A stretch of 64,000 nucleotides of DNA. Source: Thermoplasmata archaeon (lineage in GTDB: Archaea; Thermoplasmatota; Thermoplasmata; Thermoplasmatales; Thermoplasmataceae). The notes under the pieces were generated by a model. The model made no database searches. It had not been told where the DNA came from and saw only the letters and a list, made by a program, of their open reading frames with translations. The position numbers and the translations under genes were made by a program. Shown here piece after piece: positions 16,917 through 26,422 of the stretch. The stretch lies in assembly GCA_021818715.1 (NCBI GenBank), contig JAKATN010000004.1, forward strand, positions 21,460 through 85,459. Reading direction: 5' to 3'. The first letter of the stretch is position 1, and every line of letters starts with the position of its first letter.

Positions 16917-18566
16917 GTGTTCCCAATGCTTCTTTATGACGATTTCAGGAAGAAAATAGCAGATTGCACCTCAGGTGGAAGGATAGAACTTCACAGATCG
17001 GATATAGAGATCGACACCAGAGGCTTTGCTGATTTCGTAGTGAAGACATTCAGGCACAAGGATCAGGCGGCAATAGGTGAACTTGTTGAAAGGATAAGGG
17101 GGCTTGAGTTCGTTGAACGCTGCGATCATTCCGGCGATTACGTTAACGTCAGCATCAGAGCGGAATCGCTGTTCTCTCTCCTTGACAGTGCGATATCCTC
17201 CACCGGGATCTTCCCGGATGTCTTCCAGGACCCTGAAAGGGTGGTGGTGGAACATACCAGTGCAAACCCTACCGGCCCGATTCATGTCGGAAGGATCAGG
17301 AACTCGATAATAGGGGATTCCATGGCCAGGATATATTCCCGATACGGGTATCGCGTTTCCACCCAGTATTTCGTCAACGATTCCGGCAAGCAGGTCATGG
17401 CGATGTATGCAGGCTTCCAGAGGTACTGCGCAGGGCTTCCGCTCTCAGTGGAAAATCTCCTGCATGGTTATCAGGAGATTTACAGGCACATGGATGCACT
17501 TGGAGGAGAGGATGCGGTTATATCACCTCTTCTCAAGAGGTACGAAACCCCGGATGAAGCCCTTCTTGCCGAAATAAAGAATGCCTGTTCCGTAGTGCTG
17601 AAGGACATCAGGGACACAATGAGCAGGCTCGGCATTAGCATAGAAGATTATGTCTGGGAATCAGGATTTCTTCAATCTGAAGAACTCGTCGAGGTATTCG
17701 AGTCCCTCAAGCCGAAATTGAAGGAGGACGGGGATGCGAGATATGTACAGATGCCATGGGGAAAGAAGGAGTATCTTGTAAGATCGGATGGTACCAGGCT
17801 TTATCTGGCACGGGACCTGGCATACCACCTGTTCAAGGCACATCATTTCGATGTCATTGTTGACGTGCTTGGCGAGGATCACAAGGATTATGCCCGCACC
17901 ATAGGCCACGTACTTTCTGATCTCATGGAAGTCGACAGGCGGTTTGAATTCCTGATCTATTCCTTCATTTCGCTGGAAGGTGCAAAGCTATCCACCAGGC
18001 AGGGCAACATTATCACGGTGAATGATCTCATTGAGAGGGGGAGAGAGGAAGCTTCCAGAATAGTATCCGGGAAGGAAAATTCGTATGACAGCAAAACCCG
18101 CGAATCAATAGCTGAGGCTGTGGCGGTATCGTCAATCCGCTTCAACGTCATCAGGGTCAATCCGCAGAAGGCCATAGTATTCAGGTGGGATGAGGCGCTG
18201 AGCACAGAGGGTGATTCGGCACCATTCGTGATGTACTCCTTTGCAAGGTCGACTTCCATACTTGACAAGGGAACTGCTTCAAATCTCAGGAAGAGGCAGT
18301 TCGACGTGGAGGAGAAGTCACTGCTGTGGAACATGTACCTTTATCCTGAATCGCTTGAACGATCGCTCGCTTCCAAGAGGCCTGACCTGATAGCAGCTTA
18401 TGTGCTTTCTCTCACCAAGGCCTTCAACGACTTCTACTCTTCCTGCCAGGTCAACGTGCAGGATGATGAGGTGAGGGGGACCAGAAGGAGAATAGTGGAG
18501 ATGTACCGCACCATTGTAAAAGATGCTGCCGATCTGATTGGAATAAAGATGCTTGAGCGGATGTGA
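16917..18566 (+). CDS. argS: Arginyl-tRNA synthetase
   Basis: This 549-residue class I synthetase starts with the ArgRS-specific N-terminal domain and has 'VVEHTSANPTGPIHVGR' with the HIGH-type motif as HVGR (residues 123-126), a variant in which the last histidine is arginine. The KMSKS counterpart is the degenerate STRQGNI. The C-terminal anticodon-binding helical domain includes 'ALSLTKAFNDFY'-like sequence. It charges tRNA-Arg. GTG 16917 or ATG 16926 could be the start; the TATA-like box near 16897 is 20 and 29 nt away, so position does not decide. It converges with the permease gene. Confidence 0.94.
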   Translation: MFPMLLYDDFRKKIADCTSGGRIELHRSDIEIDTRGFADFVVKTFRHKDQAAIGELVERIRGLEFVERCDHSGDYVNVSIRAESLFSLLDSAISSTGIFPDVFQDPERVVVEHTSANPTGPIHVGRIRNSIIGDSMARIYSRYGYRVSTQYFVNDSGKQVMAMYAGFQRYCAGLPLSVENLLHGYQEIYRHMDALGGEDAVISPLLKRYETPDEALLAEIKNACSVVLKDIRDTMSRLGISIEDYVWESGFLQSEELVEVFESLKPKLKEDGDARYVQMPWGKKEYLVRSDGTRLYLARDLAYHLFKAHHFDVIVDVLGEDHKDYARTIGHVLSDLMEVDRRFEFLIYSFISLEGAKLSTRQGNIITVNDLIERGREEASRIVSGKENSYDSKTRESIAEAVAVSSIRFNVIRVNPQKAIVFRWDEALSTEGDSAPFVMYSFARSTSILDKGTASNLRKRQFDVEEKSLLWNMYLYPESLERSLASKRPDLIAAYVLSLTKAFNDFYSSCQVNVQDDEVRGTRRRIVEMYRTIVKDAADLIGIKMLERM

Positions 18567-18591
18567 CCCATCAGTTGGTTGTTAATGCAGT

Positions 18592-19884
18592 TCACGCAGA
18601 AGTGTCCTGCGAAGTCCTCCCCTTTCTTACCGTCCAGGTGTAAAGGAGGGAGGCAAGCACAACAACTGCACTGAGCAGGAGCAGGTAGCTGATGAAAGAC
18701 AGGATAATGGCAGATGCCAGAAGCGAGATCCACGGAAGCGCCTTCCTCCATCCTCTTTCCCTCAACAGCTTGATTGCGGATGCGGATCCTACGACGTAGA
18801 CGAGACCTCCAATGCCGCTTACCACCAGGAATGCAGTAACCAGGTCAATGCCGAGGAAGTAGAATGCTGCCAGGTTTGCAAGCCCGAGAGATACCATCAG
18901 AATTATTGATCTTCCGGGTGCACCGGTCCGGGGGTTGATGTGGGAAAGCCAGTGGGGCAGCCCATGGGACCTTGCCACGGAGTATATGACCCTGCTCATG
19001 CCTGCAACATATGCATTGGCGGTGCTGAATATGGCAACCACCGCGATAACGGAAGTCGCGATCCCCCCATATGAACCCAGGAAACTGGACATCAGGACAG
19101 CAAAAGGGGTGATACCGCTTCCAGATTTGTATGATGCGGTCCCTATGGTCACAATTGAAACGGAAGTATACAGTATCCCCACCATTATTACGCTGAAAAG
19201 AATGCTTTTACGGAATATGTTTTCGGGATCGGTAACTTCACCCGCAAGGTTTGGGACATTCTCGTATCCAAAGAATGCCCAGATTATCAGGGCAGAAGCG
19301 ACCCCAATGGAATAAAAGCTCCCGCCGGGTATTATTGGCACGTAGTTTTCATAATTCAGGTGCGTGGACGATGTTATGATTGCGGTTATTATTACCAGTA
19401 TTATGGATGCAATGACGAGAAGCTGTACCCTGGAGCTGAATCTGATCCCAAGATAGTTTACCAGGCAGGCAAGGAATATTATCGATCCAGCAACCAGGTA
19501 AACCTCAGGTTCTGTCATGCGAATAGAGAAGGAGAGGTAATATCCGGCCGCGATTGCATTGGCTGGGGCCCCGAACATGAACCATGCCAGAAACAGCCAT
19601 CCCACTGCATTGCTGACATAAGTGCCGAATGCTTCTCTTGAGAAGGAATATATACCTCCAGATTCCGGTTTTCTCATGGCCAGCCAGGCGAATGTATAGG
19701 CGAAGGGGTAGCTGAGCAGGGAGAGAAGCACCCATGCAATTATGGAGCCCTGTCCAGCTACGCGGGCTGCGAGACCCGGGGCAATCAGTATTCCGCCCCC
19801 CAGCACAGATGAGATGTAAATGGTAATCGCATAAGGAAGGGTGATGACCCTCTTCATTCCGGTATCAGGCATATTCCGCCCCAT
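18592..19884 (-). CDS. APC-superfamily amino acid permease
   Basis: This 430-residue protein has about 12 hydrophobic segments. The first helix carries 'SVLGGGILIAPGLAA', the unwound GGGI-type substrate site of the amino acid/polyamine/organocation family; 'KPESGGIYSFSREAFG' after helix 2 is the usual PxxGGxY motif; and 'FFGYENVPNLAGEVTDP' is the family block in helix 6. It is likely a proton-coupled amino acid importer. It is separate from neighbours: argS converges, and 284 bp separate it from the surface-protein terminator. The substrate is unknown. Confidence 0.87.
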   Translation of the reverse strand: MGRNMPDTGMKRVITLPYAITIYISSVLGGGILIAPGLAARVAGQGSIIAWVLLSLLSYPFAYTFAWLAMRKPESGGIYSFSREAFGTYVSNAVGWLFLAWFMFGAPANAIAAGYYLSFSIRMTEPEVYLVAGSIIFLACLVNYLGIRFSSRVQLLVIASIILVIITAIITSSTHLNYENYVPIIPGGSFYSIGVASALIIWAFFGYENVPNLAGEVTDPENIFRKSILFSVIMVGILYTSVSIVTIGTASYKSGSGITPFAVLMSSFLGSYGGIATSVIAVVAIFSTANAYVAGMSRVIYSVARSHGLPHWLSHINPRTGAPGRSIILMVSLGLANLAAFYFLGIDLVTAFLVVSGIGGLVYVVGSASAIKLLRERGWRKALPWISLLASAIILSFISYLLLLSAVVVLASLLYTWTVRKGRTSQDTSA

Positions 19885-20168
19885 ATTCTCTTTGCCTGCG
19901 TTTCATGGTGAGATCGCAAGTCGTTGATCCGGCGCTGTTCCTGGCAGATCCGGTGGATGCGATCGCCCTCATGCCATCAAAGAGGGAAAACGCGGAACAC
20001 GCCATTTTCCGGAAACCTCTTCGGGTGCTTAAGCCAGTCGGGATGGCTGTTTCTCTATTCAGGCAATGCCGTAAACTCGTGCTGTAAATTGCAAAAATAA
20101 ACCGCTTAAGACCGCTGCAAAAAAAGGTGGTTGACGGGGTTACCGTCAGTAAAAAAAAGTTTCATGGT
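19885..20168. other. Gap between permease and surface-protein gene
   Basis: Apart from the terminator near 20132-20148, I see nothing I can name. A 60-codon plus-strand frame at 19905-20087 has no promoter-like box or Shine-Dalgarno and reads like chance. The upstream control of the permease must lie at its left side. Confidence 0.4.
20119..20158 (-). terminator. Hairpin flanked by T-tracts ending the surface-protein transcript
   Basis: TGACGG (20132-20137) and CCGTCA (20143-20148) form a perfect 6-bp stem with a 5-nt loop. Read on the minus strand it is preceded by eight T and followed by seven T, as expected for efficient archaeal termination just after the stop codon at 20169. It is the clearest terminator in the window. 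Confidence 0.65.
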
Positions 20169-23100
20169 TTACTTGTTCTGCTTCTTTTCCTGCAGCTTTT
20201 TCTGCTCCAGGAGCGAAAGCTTGTCGGAGGTTGCACCCTTCTTTCGGAATCCGCCAGTCGAGATCTTGTAGTACACGTATCCTACGACTACTATCACCAG
20301 AATTATTCCCCCGATTATCAGCGGAGTCACGTAGCCTGGCGGGTTGACGGTAACGCTCTGCGTCACTTCGCCAAGAGTGGCAAAGAATCCGGCTCCCGAG
20401 CTGTCCTCCGAGGTGTTGCTTCCTGTTATGGTTATTGTGAATGAGCCCGTCTGCCTTGGGGTCCAGTTAAGGGATACGTTGGCGTTTGCATTGACCTTCA
20501 ACTGCCTTGTATAGTTCTGGTCAGCGACAACCTTTCCGCCCGCCCATATCAGGAGGTAGAAGCCATTAGCGGTAATTGTTCCCTGGTTGGTGACATTGAC
20601 ATAAATCGTTGTCTGCACATTCTGTGTAAGGGTACCGGGTATGTACACACTGTTCACCGCAATTCTCGGGGTTACCACGGATATGGTAAGGGTGAGGTTT
20701 GCATAACCGGTGAGATTTGTGTACTTATTTGTCACGTTCAGGGATATTTCCATAACATTCAGGGTTGTGAACTTGATAGTAATCCAGGTTCCGTTATCGT
20801 ATGGATCATTCTGGGAATCGTTCACAATAGTGTATATGGAGGCTGACTGGTTTGCTGGCGCTATGGTGCCGTTGTTCCCGTACCTGACCGTCCAGTTGAA
20901 TTTCAGGTGCCCGAAGTTGCTGTCATACGGATCCCTGCTGTTTTTGCTGATAACATTGTTCTTGCTCAGTGCAGTGAAGTTCACTATCTGTCCGGCTACC
21001 GGGTTGCCGATGGCCTTCCCGGTGGCGTTGTACATATTCACATATGCTATTGGTTTGGTGGTATCGTTGACGTGGACAAAGAATTCCATGATCCTGGACT
21101 GGCCCGTGACGGTCATCACTGTGACATTGGCGTACTGATAGCTGTTGTTTTCAAGGTTCGGCTTTGAGAATGTGTAGGTGGCATTCACAGCCTGCGTGGT
21201 GAAGTTTGTGAATTTCCACTTGTAAAGCAGCGGGACAAAATACTTCCCAATTCCTGCAGAAGAGTTGTACACCGAGAATATTGAAAGTGTGTTCTGAGGA
21301 ACGGACACAATCGGCGAAGTGCCGTTGTAAGTCCCGTTGAAATGTATTTTACCGCTGTAGTTCACGGAGTAGTTCACTGTCAGCGTGCCGCTGAAGGCAT
21401 AAACATAAAAGGTCGTCTGGTTGGTGCCGTTCGACGGGCTGGTGGCATTTATCACTACAGAGTAGTTCTTTCCTGCTGTGCCGAAGGAGAATGAGTTGTT
21501 GTAGGTTTTCCCGCTGGTGAAGTTGCTCACAGATTTGCCATCCACAAACCAGCTGAAATCAGTAAGCAGATAGTCGTTCGTTCCAGTGACCGGGTTGAAG
21601 TAAGCGTTGGAAACGTTCATGTATACTGTAGTTCCGGTTGGAACCACGAAAGCGGTGTTGTTCATCGAAGTGTTGAGCACGTATTTTGAGCTGTTAAGGC
21701 CATTCCAGAAAAATTTGATATACTGATCTATGAATTTTGGGCCCTTGACGGCCGTAAACTTCATGTTAACCCAGTGCGACGAGGCCTGCGAGGAAATGTC
21801 TATCGGCGACTTGAAAGTGGATGTCGGGAAATTGGACGATTCCAGTGCCAAGCTGGTGTTTGCATAGGCAAAGGAGTAGGTATAGTTTACCTGCCCAGAT
21901 GTGAAGTTGGTTGCCGTGGCGAATATTGACACGTTGTTTATTGTGGAAACATTGGAGAGCGCGGAGTTGTTGTAAGTTGCATTGACCTCTGCCGTGAGAG
22001 TCCATTTGTTCAGTGCTGTGGGCTTGACAATGCTCAGGCCAATTGATCCTGATCTCATCTCATATGCATTTCCATTTATCTTGAAGCTGCTGTTGGTGTA
22101 AGTTTCTAGATACGATGAAAAAACGGTATAGAGGTTGACTTTGTCCAGCTTCATCTGCCAGTATATTGACCCGATGGTGCTGTTAGGCAGAAACGGAACG
22201 GCGGTTCCGTTGTTGAATGTAAAGTTCACGAATTCGCTTACTCTGCCAAGGGAGTAGTTGACTGTGTATGTTGTCGCCACAGATGCATTCTCCGAAACGA
22301 GCGAGGGCACTGTGACTGCCCCTGCAGACTGCACATTTACTTCGCTGGGCGCGTAACCCGGCGAACTGATTATGAGTGCGGTATTTGATAATTTGTTGAC
22401 ATCCGTGAACAGCGAAAACGTGTTTCCTGTGAATGAGAGTGTAGAGTACCTGAGTGAGGTTTCATTGAGTATTGCAACGTTTACCTTGCTGATCTGGGAG
22501 CCGTCAAGTGCGTTCACAACCCCGAACAGGTAATCAGTCGAGAGATCAATAGTGATCGTGCTGTTTGCCGGAACCGTTTCCGCGTAAATATGAGATTCCC
22601 CTCCGTAAATCACGTTGGCAAAAAATGACACCCCGAGCGGGAGTAAAGCGTGGAAACTGTTTGATGTGTAATTCGCTGTCTTTCCTGAAATGAAGGTGTA
22701 GCCGGCATTTGTGGTGAAGCTAACGGATGCAGTGTTTCCCGGAGCGATCCCGATCAGGTTCACCGTGGTGTTTGCGGTGAGTTCCACGGGAATGGTGATG
22801 TTCTGGGTCGGAATACTGGAAGTTGTGATGTTGAGGTATTCAGTGTATGCCGATGATAATATGTCACTGCCAATACGGGCATTGAAAGAATACAGTTCCG
22901 GTATGGTGACCTTGTATTCCCCAAACGGGAGCGTGGTTGAAATGGAGTAGCCTGTAATCGGTCCCCTGACGGTCTGCCCAGATATCGTGGAAAAAGTCAC
23001 CGCCGTAGAAGAGGATGCGAATGAGAAGGGGCTCGGACCCTGAGTGCTGTTTTCATAATATAGCACCAAATTTACATTGGCCGTGCCGGGTTTGAATGCC

Positions 23101-23195
23101 TGGGAATTGACTGTCAGCGCCATTGAGCTGAACAGTAGTGCCATCACGATGAGCACTGAAATTGCAAGATTCTTGTTCACTGAAATCTTCCTCAC
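20169..23195 (-). CDS. Very large secreted, asparagine/threonine-rich cell-surface protein with CARDB-like domain
   Basis: This protein of about 1008 residues has a signal peptide or anchor (basic 'RKISVNKN', then a hydrophobic run ending near SQA), about 900 residues of beta-rich ectodomain with roughly 50 N-x-S/T sequons, a CARDB-like domain near residues 845-930 ('VNVTNQGTITANGFYLLIW'), a single C-terminal membrane helix (about 950-975) and a basic lysine/glutamine tail. This is the architecture of archaeal S-layer or cell-surface glycoproteins. GTG 23195 is the likely start: TTTATATC is centred about 26 nt upstream, giving a leaderless mRNA, and the frame's further 27 codons are not signal-like. 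It stands alone, with its own promoter and strong terminator. Confidence 0.75.
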   Translation of the reverse strand: MRKISVNKNLAISVLIVMALLFSSMALTVNSQAFKPGTANVNLVLYYENSTQGPSPFSFASSSTAVTFSTISGQTVRGPITGYSISTTLPFGEYKVTIPELYSFNARIGSDILSSAYTEYLNITTSSIPTQNITIPVELTANTTVNLIGIAPGNTASVSFTTNAGYTFISGKTANYTSNSFHALLPLGVSFFANVIYGGESHIYAETVPANSTITIDLSTDYLFGVVNALDGSQISKVNVAILNETSLRYSTLSFTGNTFSLFTDVNKLSNTALIISSPGYAPSEVNVQSAGAVTVPSLVSENASVATTYTVNYSLGRVSEFVNFTFNNGTAVPFLPNSTIGSIYWQMKLDKVNLYTVFSSYLETYTNSSFKINGNAYEMRSGSIGLSIVKPTALNKWTLTAEVNATYNNSALSNVSTINNVSIFATATNFTSGQVNYTYSFAYANTSLALESSNFPTSTFKSPIDISSQASSHWVNMKFTAVKGPKFIDQYIKFFWNGLNSSKYVLNTSMNNTAFVVPTGTTVYMNVSNAYFNPVTGTNDYLLTDFSWFVDGKSVSNFTSGKTYNNSFSFGTAGKNYSVVINATSPSNGTNQTTFYVYAFSGTLTVNYSVNYSGKIHFNGTYNGTSPIVSVPQNTLSIFSVYNSSAGIGKYFVPLLYKWKFTNFTTQAVNATYTFSKPNLENNSYQYANVTVMTVTGQSRIMEFFVHVNDTTKPIAYVNMYNATGKAIGNPVAGQIVNFTALSKNNVISKNSRDPYDSNFGHLKFNWTVRYGNNGTIAPANQSASIYTIVNDSQNDPYDNGTWITIKFTTLNVMEISLNVTNKYTNLTGYANLTLTISVVTPRIAVNSVYIPGTLTQNVQTTIYVNVTNQGTITANGFYLLIWAGGKVVADQNYTRQLKVNANANVSLNWTPRQTGSFTITITGSNTSEDSSGAGFFATLGEVTQSVTVNPPGYVTPLIIGGIILVIVVVGYVYYKISTGGFRKKGATSDKLSLLEQKKLQEKKQNK

Positions 23196-23217
23196 AGTAG
23201 CGGTGAAAGGAATATCC

Positions 23218-23227
23218 CGATATAAAC
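23218..23227 (-). promoter_or_regulatory. TATA box deciding the surface-protein start
   Basis: TTTATATCG on the minus strand is centred about 26 nt before GTG 23195, so transcription should begin at or next to the start codon. Confidence 0.6.
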
Positions 23228-23310
23228 ATTCTTTTGATGCCTGGTGGGAAAGAGCATTACGGTAGTTTCCTTCCAAACAAATTCCGTGTATTGCCAGAAA
23301 AACCGCTGTT

Positions 23311-24336
23311 TCACTGGAGTTTCACGATTCTTTTTTTCAGAGATTGCCCCTTCGTGACCACTTCATATGAGGATAGTACTTCGTTTTCGAACAGTATTGC
23401 CTCAGATCCTGGTTCAATTTTTCCCCAGTTTCGGTTTTCAGTCCATGGGTTCCTAAGTGCAGTTTCTATGATTTCTTCCGGCGAGATACTTGATTTTGAA
23501 CGTTGTATAAGGTAGAGGAATGCCATTTCCGAAAACAGGTCAGGCGGAAATGACATCCCGTTATCCGTGCCAAGGCAAACGTTTCCATGGGCTGATAAAA
23601 AAGTTGAGTAGTCAGCCTCCAGCCCATAGAATCTGTTTGATCTCGGGGTGATGCATATCGGTATCTTTTGTTCTTTGAGCCTTGCAAGGTCATCCTTCCT
23701 GCAGTAAATCCCGTGCACTACCAGGGAGGGGTTAAGGGAGATCAGTCTGTCGATATCCTCCCTCTTCCTCTCGGAGAAGTGGATGGCAAAAGTTTTCCCA
23801 TGCTTTCTGGCTATCTCTGACAGATCTTCGAGGAATCCGAAGTCGTGATCCGAAATGGAACTCATCCCGAAGCCATCTGTGAGGCGGATCATTTCCTTCC
23901 CTTCTTCCACTGTCGCCGGTCTTCCCAGGATCTTCACCACAATCCCGGTTCCCGTGCTGGCTTCCCTGATCATCTTCGCTCCGCGAATTCCACCTTCCCT
24001 GAAGTCTGCCAGCAGGCCGGTTCCACTTTCTCTCGCAATATTCAGGCTTCTTTTGAGCCCTATCTCTATTTCCTGATCGTTCGCCTTTTCCAGGTTCCGG
24101 TGCTTGAAACCGCCAGGTCCGACGGATTCCTCAAGATCGTTCGGAGGCTCCTGCTGAATAAATGAGTCTCCAAGATGTGTATGGCAGTTTGCCAGCACTG
24201 GCATGAGGGTGCCCTTGAATTTTGCCTCCGCCTCCAAGCCCCCAGAGATGCGGATTTCTCCATTCTTTTCATGGATGGTCGCGCGGACAAACCTGCCTTC
24301 AGAATACAGATGGCCCGTGAATACCGGAATGGTCAT
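23311..24336 (-). CDS. Amidohydrolase-superfamily metal-dependent hydrolase or deaminase
   Basis: This 341-residue TIM-barrel hydrolase has the HxH metal motif in NCHTHLGDS (H52, H54), 'AIHFSE' with the third histidine, 'LVVHGIYC' with the fourth, and 'CLGTDNGMS' with the catalytic aspartate. The pattern is nearest to cytosine deaminase/TrzN-like members that deaminate or dechlorinate nucleobases and related rings. The start ATG overlaps the rtcB stop in ATGA, so it is translated with the RNA ligase, an unusual pairing. No N-terminal signal is present, so it is cytoplasmic. The substrate is not readable. Confidence 0.8.
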   Translation of the reverse strand: MTIPVFTGHLYSEGRFVRATIHEKNGEIRISGGLEAEAKFKGTLMPVLANCHTHLGDSFIQQEPPNDLEESVGPGGFKHRNLEKANDQEIEIGLKRSLNIARESGTGLLADFREGGIRGAKMIREASTGTGIVVKILGRPATVEEGKEMIRLTDGFGMSSISDHDFGFLEDLSEIARKHGKTFAIHFSERKREDIDRLISLNPSLVVHGIYCRKDDLARLKEQKIPICITPRSNRFYGLEADYSTFLSAHGNVCLGTDNGMSFPPDLFSEMAFLYLIQRSKSSISPEEIIETALRNPWTENRNWGKIEPGSEAILFENEVLSSYEVVTKGQSLKKRIVKLQ

Positions 24337-25766
24337 CCCTTTACCACACCCAGGGGCCTCAGTGATGCCACAGGCCTGGAAAGGCCGGCACCGATTACCG
24401 ACTCTATGACATCCTCTATCCCCTTGTAGCTTTCCGGCGCTTCCTCAAGGATGGCCCTGCTGGAGGCGGTTTTAAGCATTACTCCCAGTCCCTCGAGTTC
24501 TGCGGCAACTTTCGATCTGCTAAGCGATTCCAGTGCCCTGTGCCGTGAGATTGATCTTCCGGCGCCATGGCATGTTGACCCGAATGAAAGAGGGAGGTTT
24601 TCCCGCTCGCCAACAAGTACGTAAGACTTTGTGCCCATGCTTCCCGGGACCAGGACCGGGTGCCCGGTTGCTACAAATTCCTTCCCGTTTTCCTGCCTTC
24701 CAGCCGGGAATGCCCTGGTAGCTCCCTTCCTGTGGACAATCAGCTTCTTCCTGCTCCCGCCCACTGAATGCTCCTCCACCCTCGCCAGGTTGTGGGAAAT
24801 GCTGTAAACAAGCCGCATTTCAATCGGATCGATGTTGAATGATCGCGCAAATACTTTCCTGACCTGGTCAATTATGACCTCCCTGTTCACGAATGCAAAG
24901 TTTGCAGCCCCCTGCATGGCAGCCATATAATCGTCGAAGACCCTTTCACCAGACCTGGCATAAACAAGCTGCCTGTCGGGAAGATCCTCAGTGCCGGAAT
25001 TAAGGAGCTTTTCTATGTAATCCGTTGCGACCTGGTGTCCCAATCCTCTGGATCCCGTGTGAACCATCACCGTTACAGTTCCTTTCGACAGGCCGAATGC
25101 CTCTGCTGCCTGAAGGTCAAGCACCTGATCCACGGCCTGAATTTCCAGGAAATGGTTACCTGCGCCAAGGGTCCCTATCTGCCTGATTCCTCTCGCCCTT
25201 GCGCTTTCCGAAATCTTTGATGCATCAGCGCCTTTGAATGATCCGTACTCATCCGTGCGCCCTCTGTCCTCAGGATTACCAATGCCGTTTGCAATGGCCC
25301 ACTCGATCCCCTCTTCCAGGATGGCGGAAAGCTGCCCGCCTGTGAGGCGAATCCTTCCTTTTGTCCCCACCCCTGATGGTACGCTGTTGAAGAGAGCGTC
25401 AATGACCTCCTTTCTTGATTTCAGGAATTCATCTATTGTAAGGGGTACGCTGACAAGAGAAACCCCGCAGTTTATGTCATATCCCACGCCTCCGGGCGAT
25501 ATTATTCCATCGTCGTAGGCAAAGGCGGCTACACCGCCAATGGGAAACCCGTAACCGCTATGGATGTCCGGCATGGCCATTGCCGACCCCACGATCCCGG
25601 GCAGCTTGGAAACATTGATAAGCTGGGCTATGGATCCGTCCTTCCCGGCACGGTCGACAAGATCCCGGGAGCCGAAGACCAGGGCATCGCAGTTCATGCC
25701 GGCGCTGATATCCCTGTCTACCCTGTAAATGAAATCAGTTTCCCTCCGGAGTTGAGGATTTCCCAC
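24333..25766 (-). CDS. rtcB: RtcB tRNA-splicing / RNA 3'-phosphate ligase
   Basis: This 477-residue protein is RtcB over its full length. It shows 'MPDIHSGYGFPIGGVAAF' (D67, H69), 'GGVGYDINCG' with the metal ligands D97 and C100, 'HTGSRGLGHQ', 'HNLARVEEH' and 'GSTCHGAGRSISR', whose histidine accepts GMP. It joins 2',3'-cyclic phosphate and 5'-OH ends of spliced tRNA using GTP and Mn. No intein is present, unlike some archaeal copies. GTG 25766 is the start, with a weak AT-rich box about 27 nt upstream. Its usual partner, archease, is not in this window; instead an amidohydrolase is fused in translation downstream. Confidence 0.95.
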   Translation of the reverse strand: MGNPQLRRETDFIYRVDRDISAGMNCDALVFGSRDLVDRAGKDGSIAQLINVSKLPGIVGSAMAMPDIHSGYGFPIGGVAAFAYDDGIISPGGVGYDINCGVSLVSVPLTIDEFLKSRKEVIDALFNSVPSGVGTKGRIRLTGGQLSAILEEGIEWAIANGIGNPEDRGRTDEYGSFKGADASKISESARARGIRQIGTLGAGNHFLEIQAVDQVLDLQAAEAFGLSKGTVTVMVHTGSRGLGHQVATDYIEKLLNSGTEDLPDRQLVYARSGERVFDDYMAAMQGAANFAFVNREVIIDQVRKVFARSFNIDPIEMRLVYSISHNLARVEEHSVGGSRKKLIVHRKGATRAFPAGRQENGKEFVATGHPVLVPGSMGTKSYVLVGERENLPLSFGSTCHGAGRSISRHRALESLSRSKVAAELEGLGVMLKTASSRAILEEAPESYKGIEDVIESVIGAGLSRPVASLRPLGVVKG

Positions 25767-25838
25767 GCTCTTGAATTGCTGGAAGCTCTATTATCATTTG
25801 CTGAGGTTATCTTTTTAATCTGAAATAGATAAGGAGGC

Positions 25839-26042
25839 ATGGATATCTCTTCCCTGCCTGAGGATCTCAAGTTTGAGATCAGGCTGCAGGTTGCCCTTCT
25901 GAGAAATGCAGAGAGGATTCGCGATGTTTCCAGGAACCCTGAAAAGTTCTCTGGTTACATTGCCAAGAGAAAGGAGGCCATAGCGGGCCTCACCGGGAAT
26001 GAAGCTGAGATACTTTACGAAGGGAAGAAAATCTATCCTTGA
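25839..26042 (+). CDS. Small acidic/basic helical protein, unknown
   Basis: This 67-residue protein is charged and helical, with 'LPEDLKFEIRLQVALLRNAERIRDV' in the first half and a compact end. I know no family. TTTTTAAT (25811-25818) lies about 24 nt before ATG 25839, which suggests a leaderless transcript; the GGAGG immediately before the ATG is too close to act as a Shine-Dalgarno. It is the first gene of a three-gene unit with a winged-helix protein and a GNAT acetyltransferase. Confidence 0.6.
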   Translation: MDISSLPEDLKFEIRLQVALLRNAERIRDVSRNPEKFSGYIAKRKEAIAGLTGNEAEILYEGKKIYP

Positions 26043-26050
26043 GGTCTTTG

Positions 26051-26422
26051 ATGATCAGAAAAAACGCCTTTGATGCCATGCTGCTTGAAATGGGAAAGTC
26101 GCTGGAGAAGATAGAGAGGACCCTGCGCATCCTGCAGGTAATTCTGAATTCCCAGCCGATAGGGATATCGAGGCTGTCAGATGCCACCGGCCTCCCGGTT
26201 CATGTGGTCAGGTATTCCCTCAGGCTCATGCAGAGAGACGGGATAATCGAGCCTTCAAAGGCAGGAGCGATAGTTTCCCCGGAGTTCCTGGACAGGAGAT
26301 CGATCCTCATTGACAGCATCAGGAAGATGAGCGAGAGGGTGGATGCGCTCAAGACTATGTCCGAGACGCTCCTTTCGGGTCACGTGGAGAGGAAGAGGGT
26401 TGCTGAGAAAGAAGATCCTTAA
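26051..26422 (+). CDS. Winged-helix DNA-binding protein
   Basis: This is a protein of about 123 residues. After an N-terminal helix (1-40) comes a helix-turn-helix, 'ILNSQPIGISRLSDATGLPVHVVRYSLRLMQRDGIIEPS' in overview: helix, turn, recognition helix, wing. A C-terminal amphipathic helix could serve for dimerisation. ATG 26051 is chosen because GAGGT lies 5 nt upstream; a TTG at 26039, overlapping the previous stop, keeps the frame open but lacks a well-placed Shine-Dalgarno. It is likely a local transcription regulator. Its target is unknown; its own operon is a reasonable guess. Confidence 0.65.
   Translation: MIRKNAFDAMLLEMGKSLEKIERTLRILQVILNSQPIGISRLSDATGLPVHVVRYSLRLMQRDGIIEPSKAGAIVSPEFLDRRSILIDSIRKMSERVDALKTMSETLLSGHVERKRVAEKEDP

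Noticed and set aside
16597..16926. Minus-strand frame of 109 codons after aroA
   Set aside because: It overlaps the aroA 3' end and the argS start, has no recognisable motif and no Shine-Dalgarno.
25831..25838. GGAGG directly before ATG 25839 as a Shine-Dalgarno
   Set aside because: The spacing is about one base, too short for ribosome binding; the TATA position implies a leaderless transcript.
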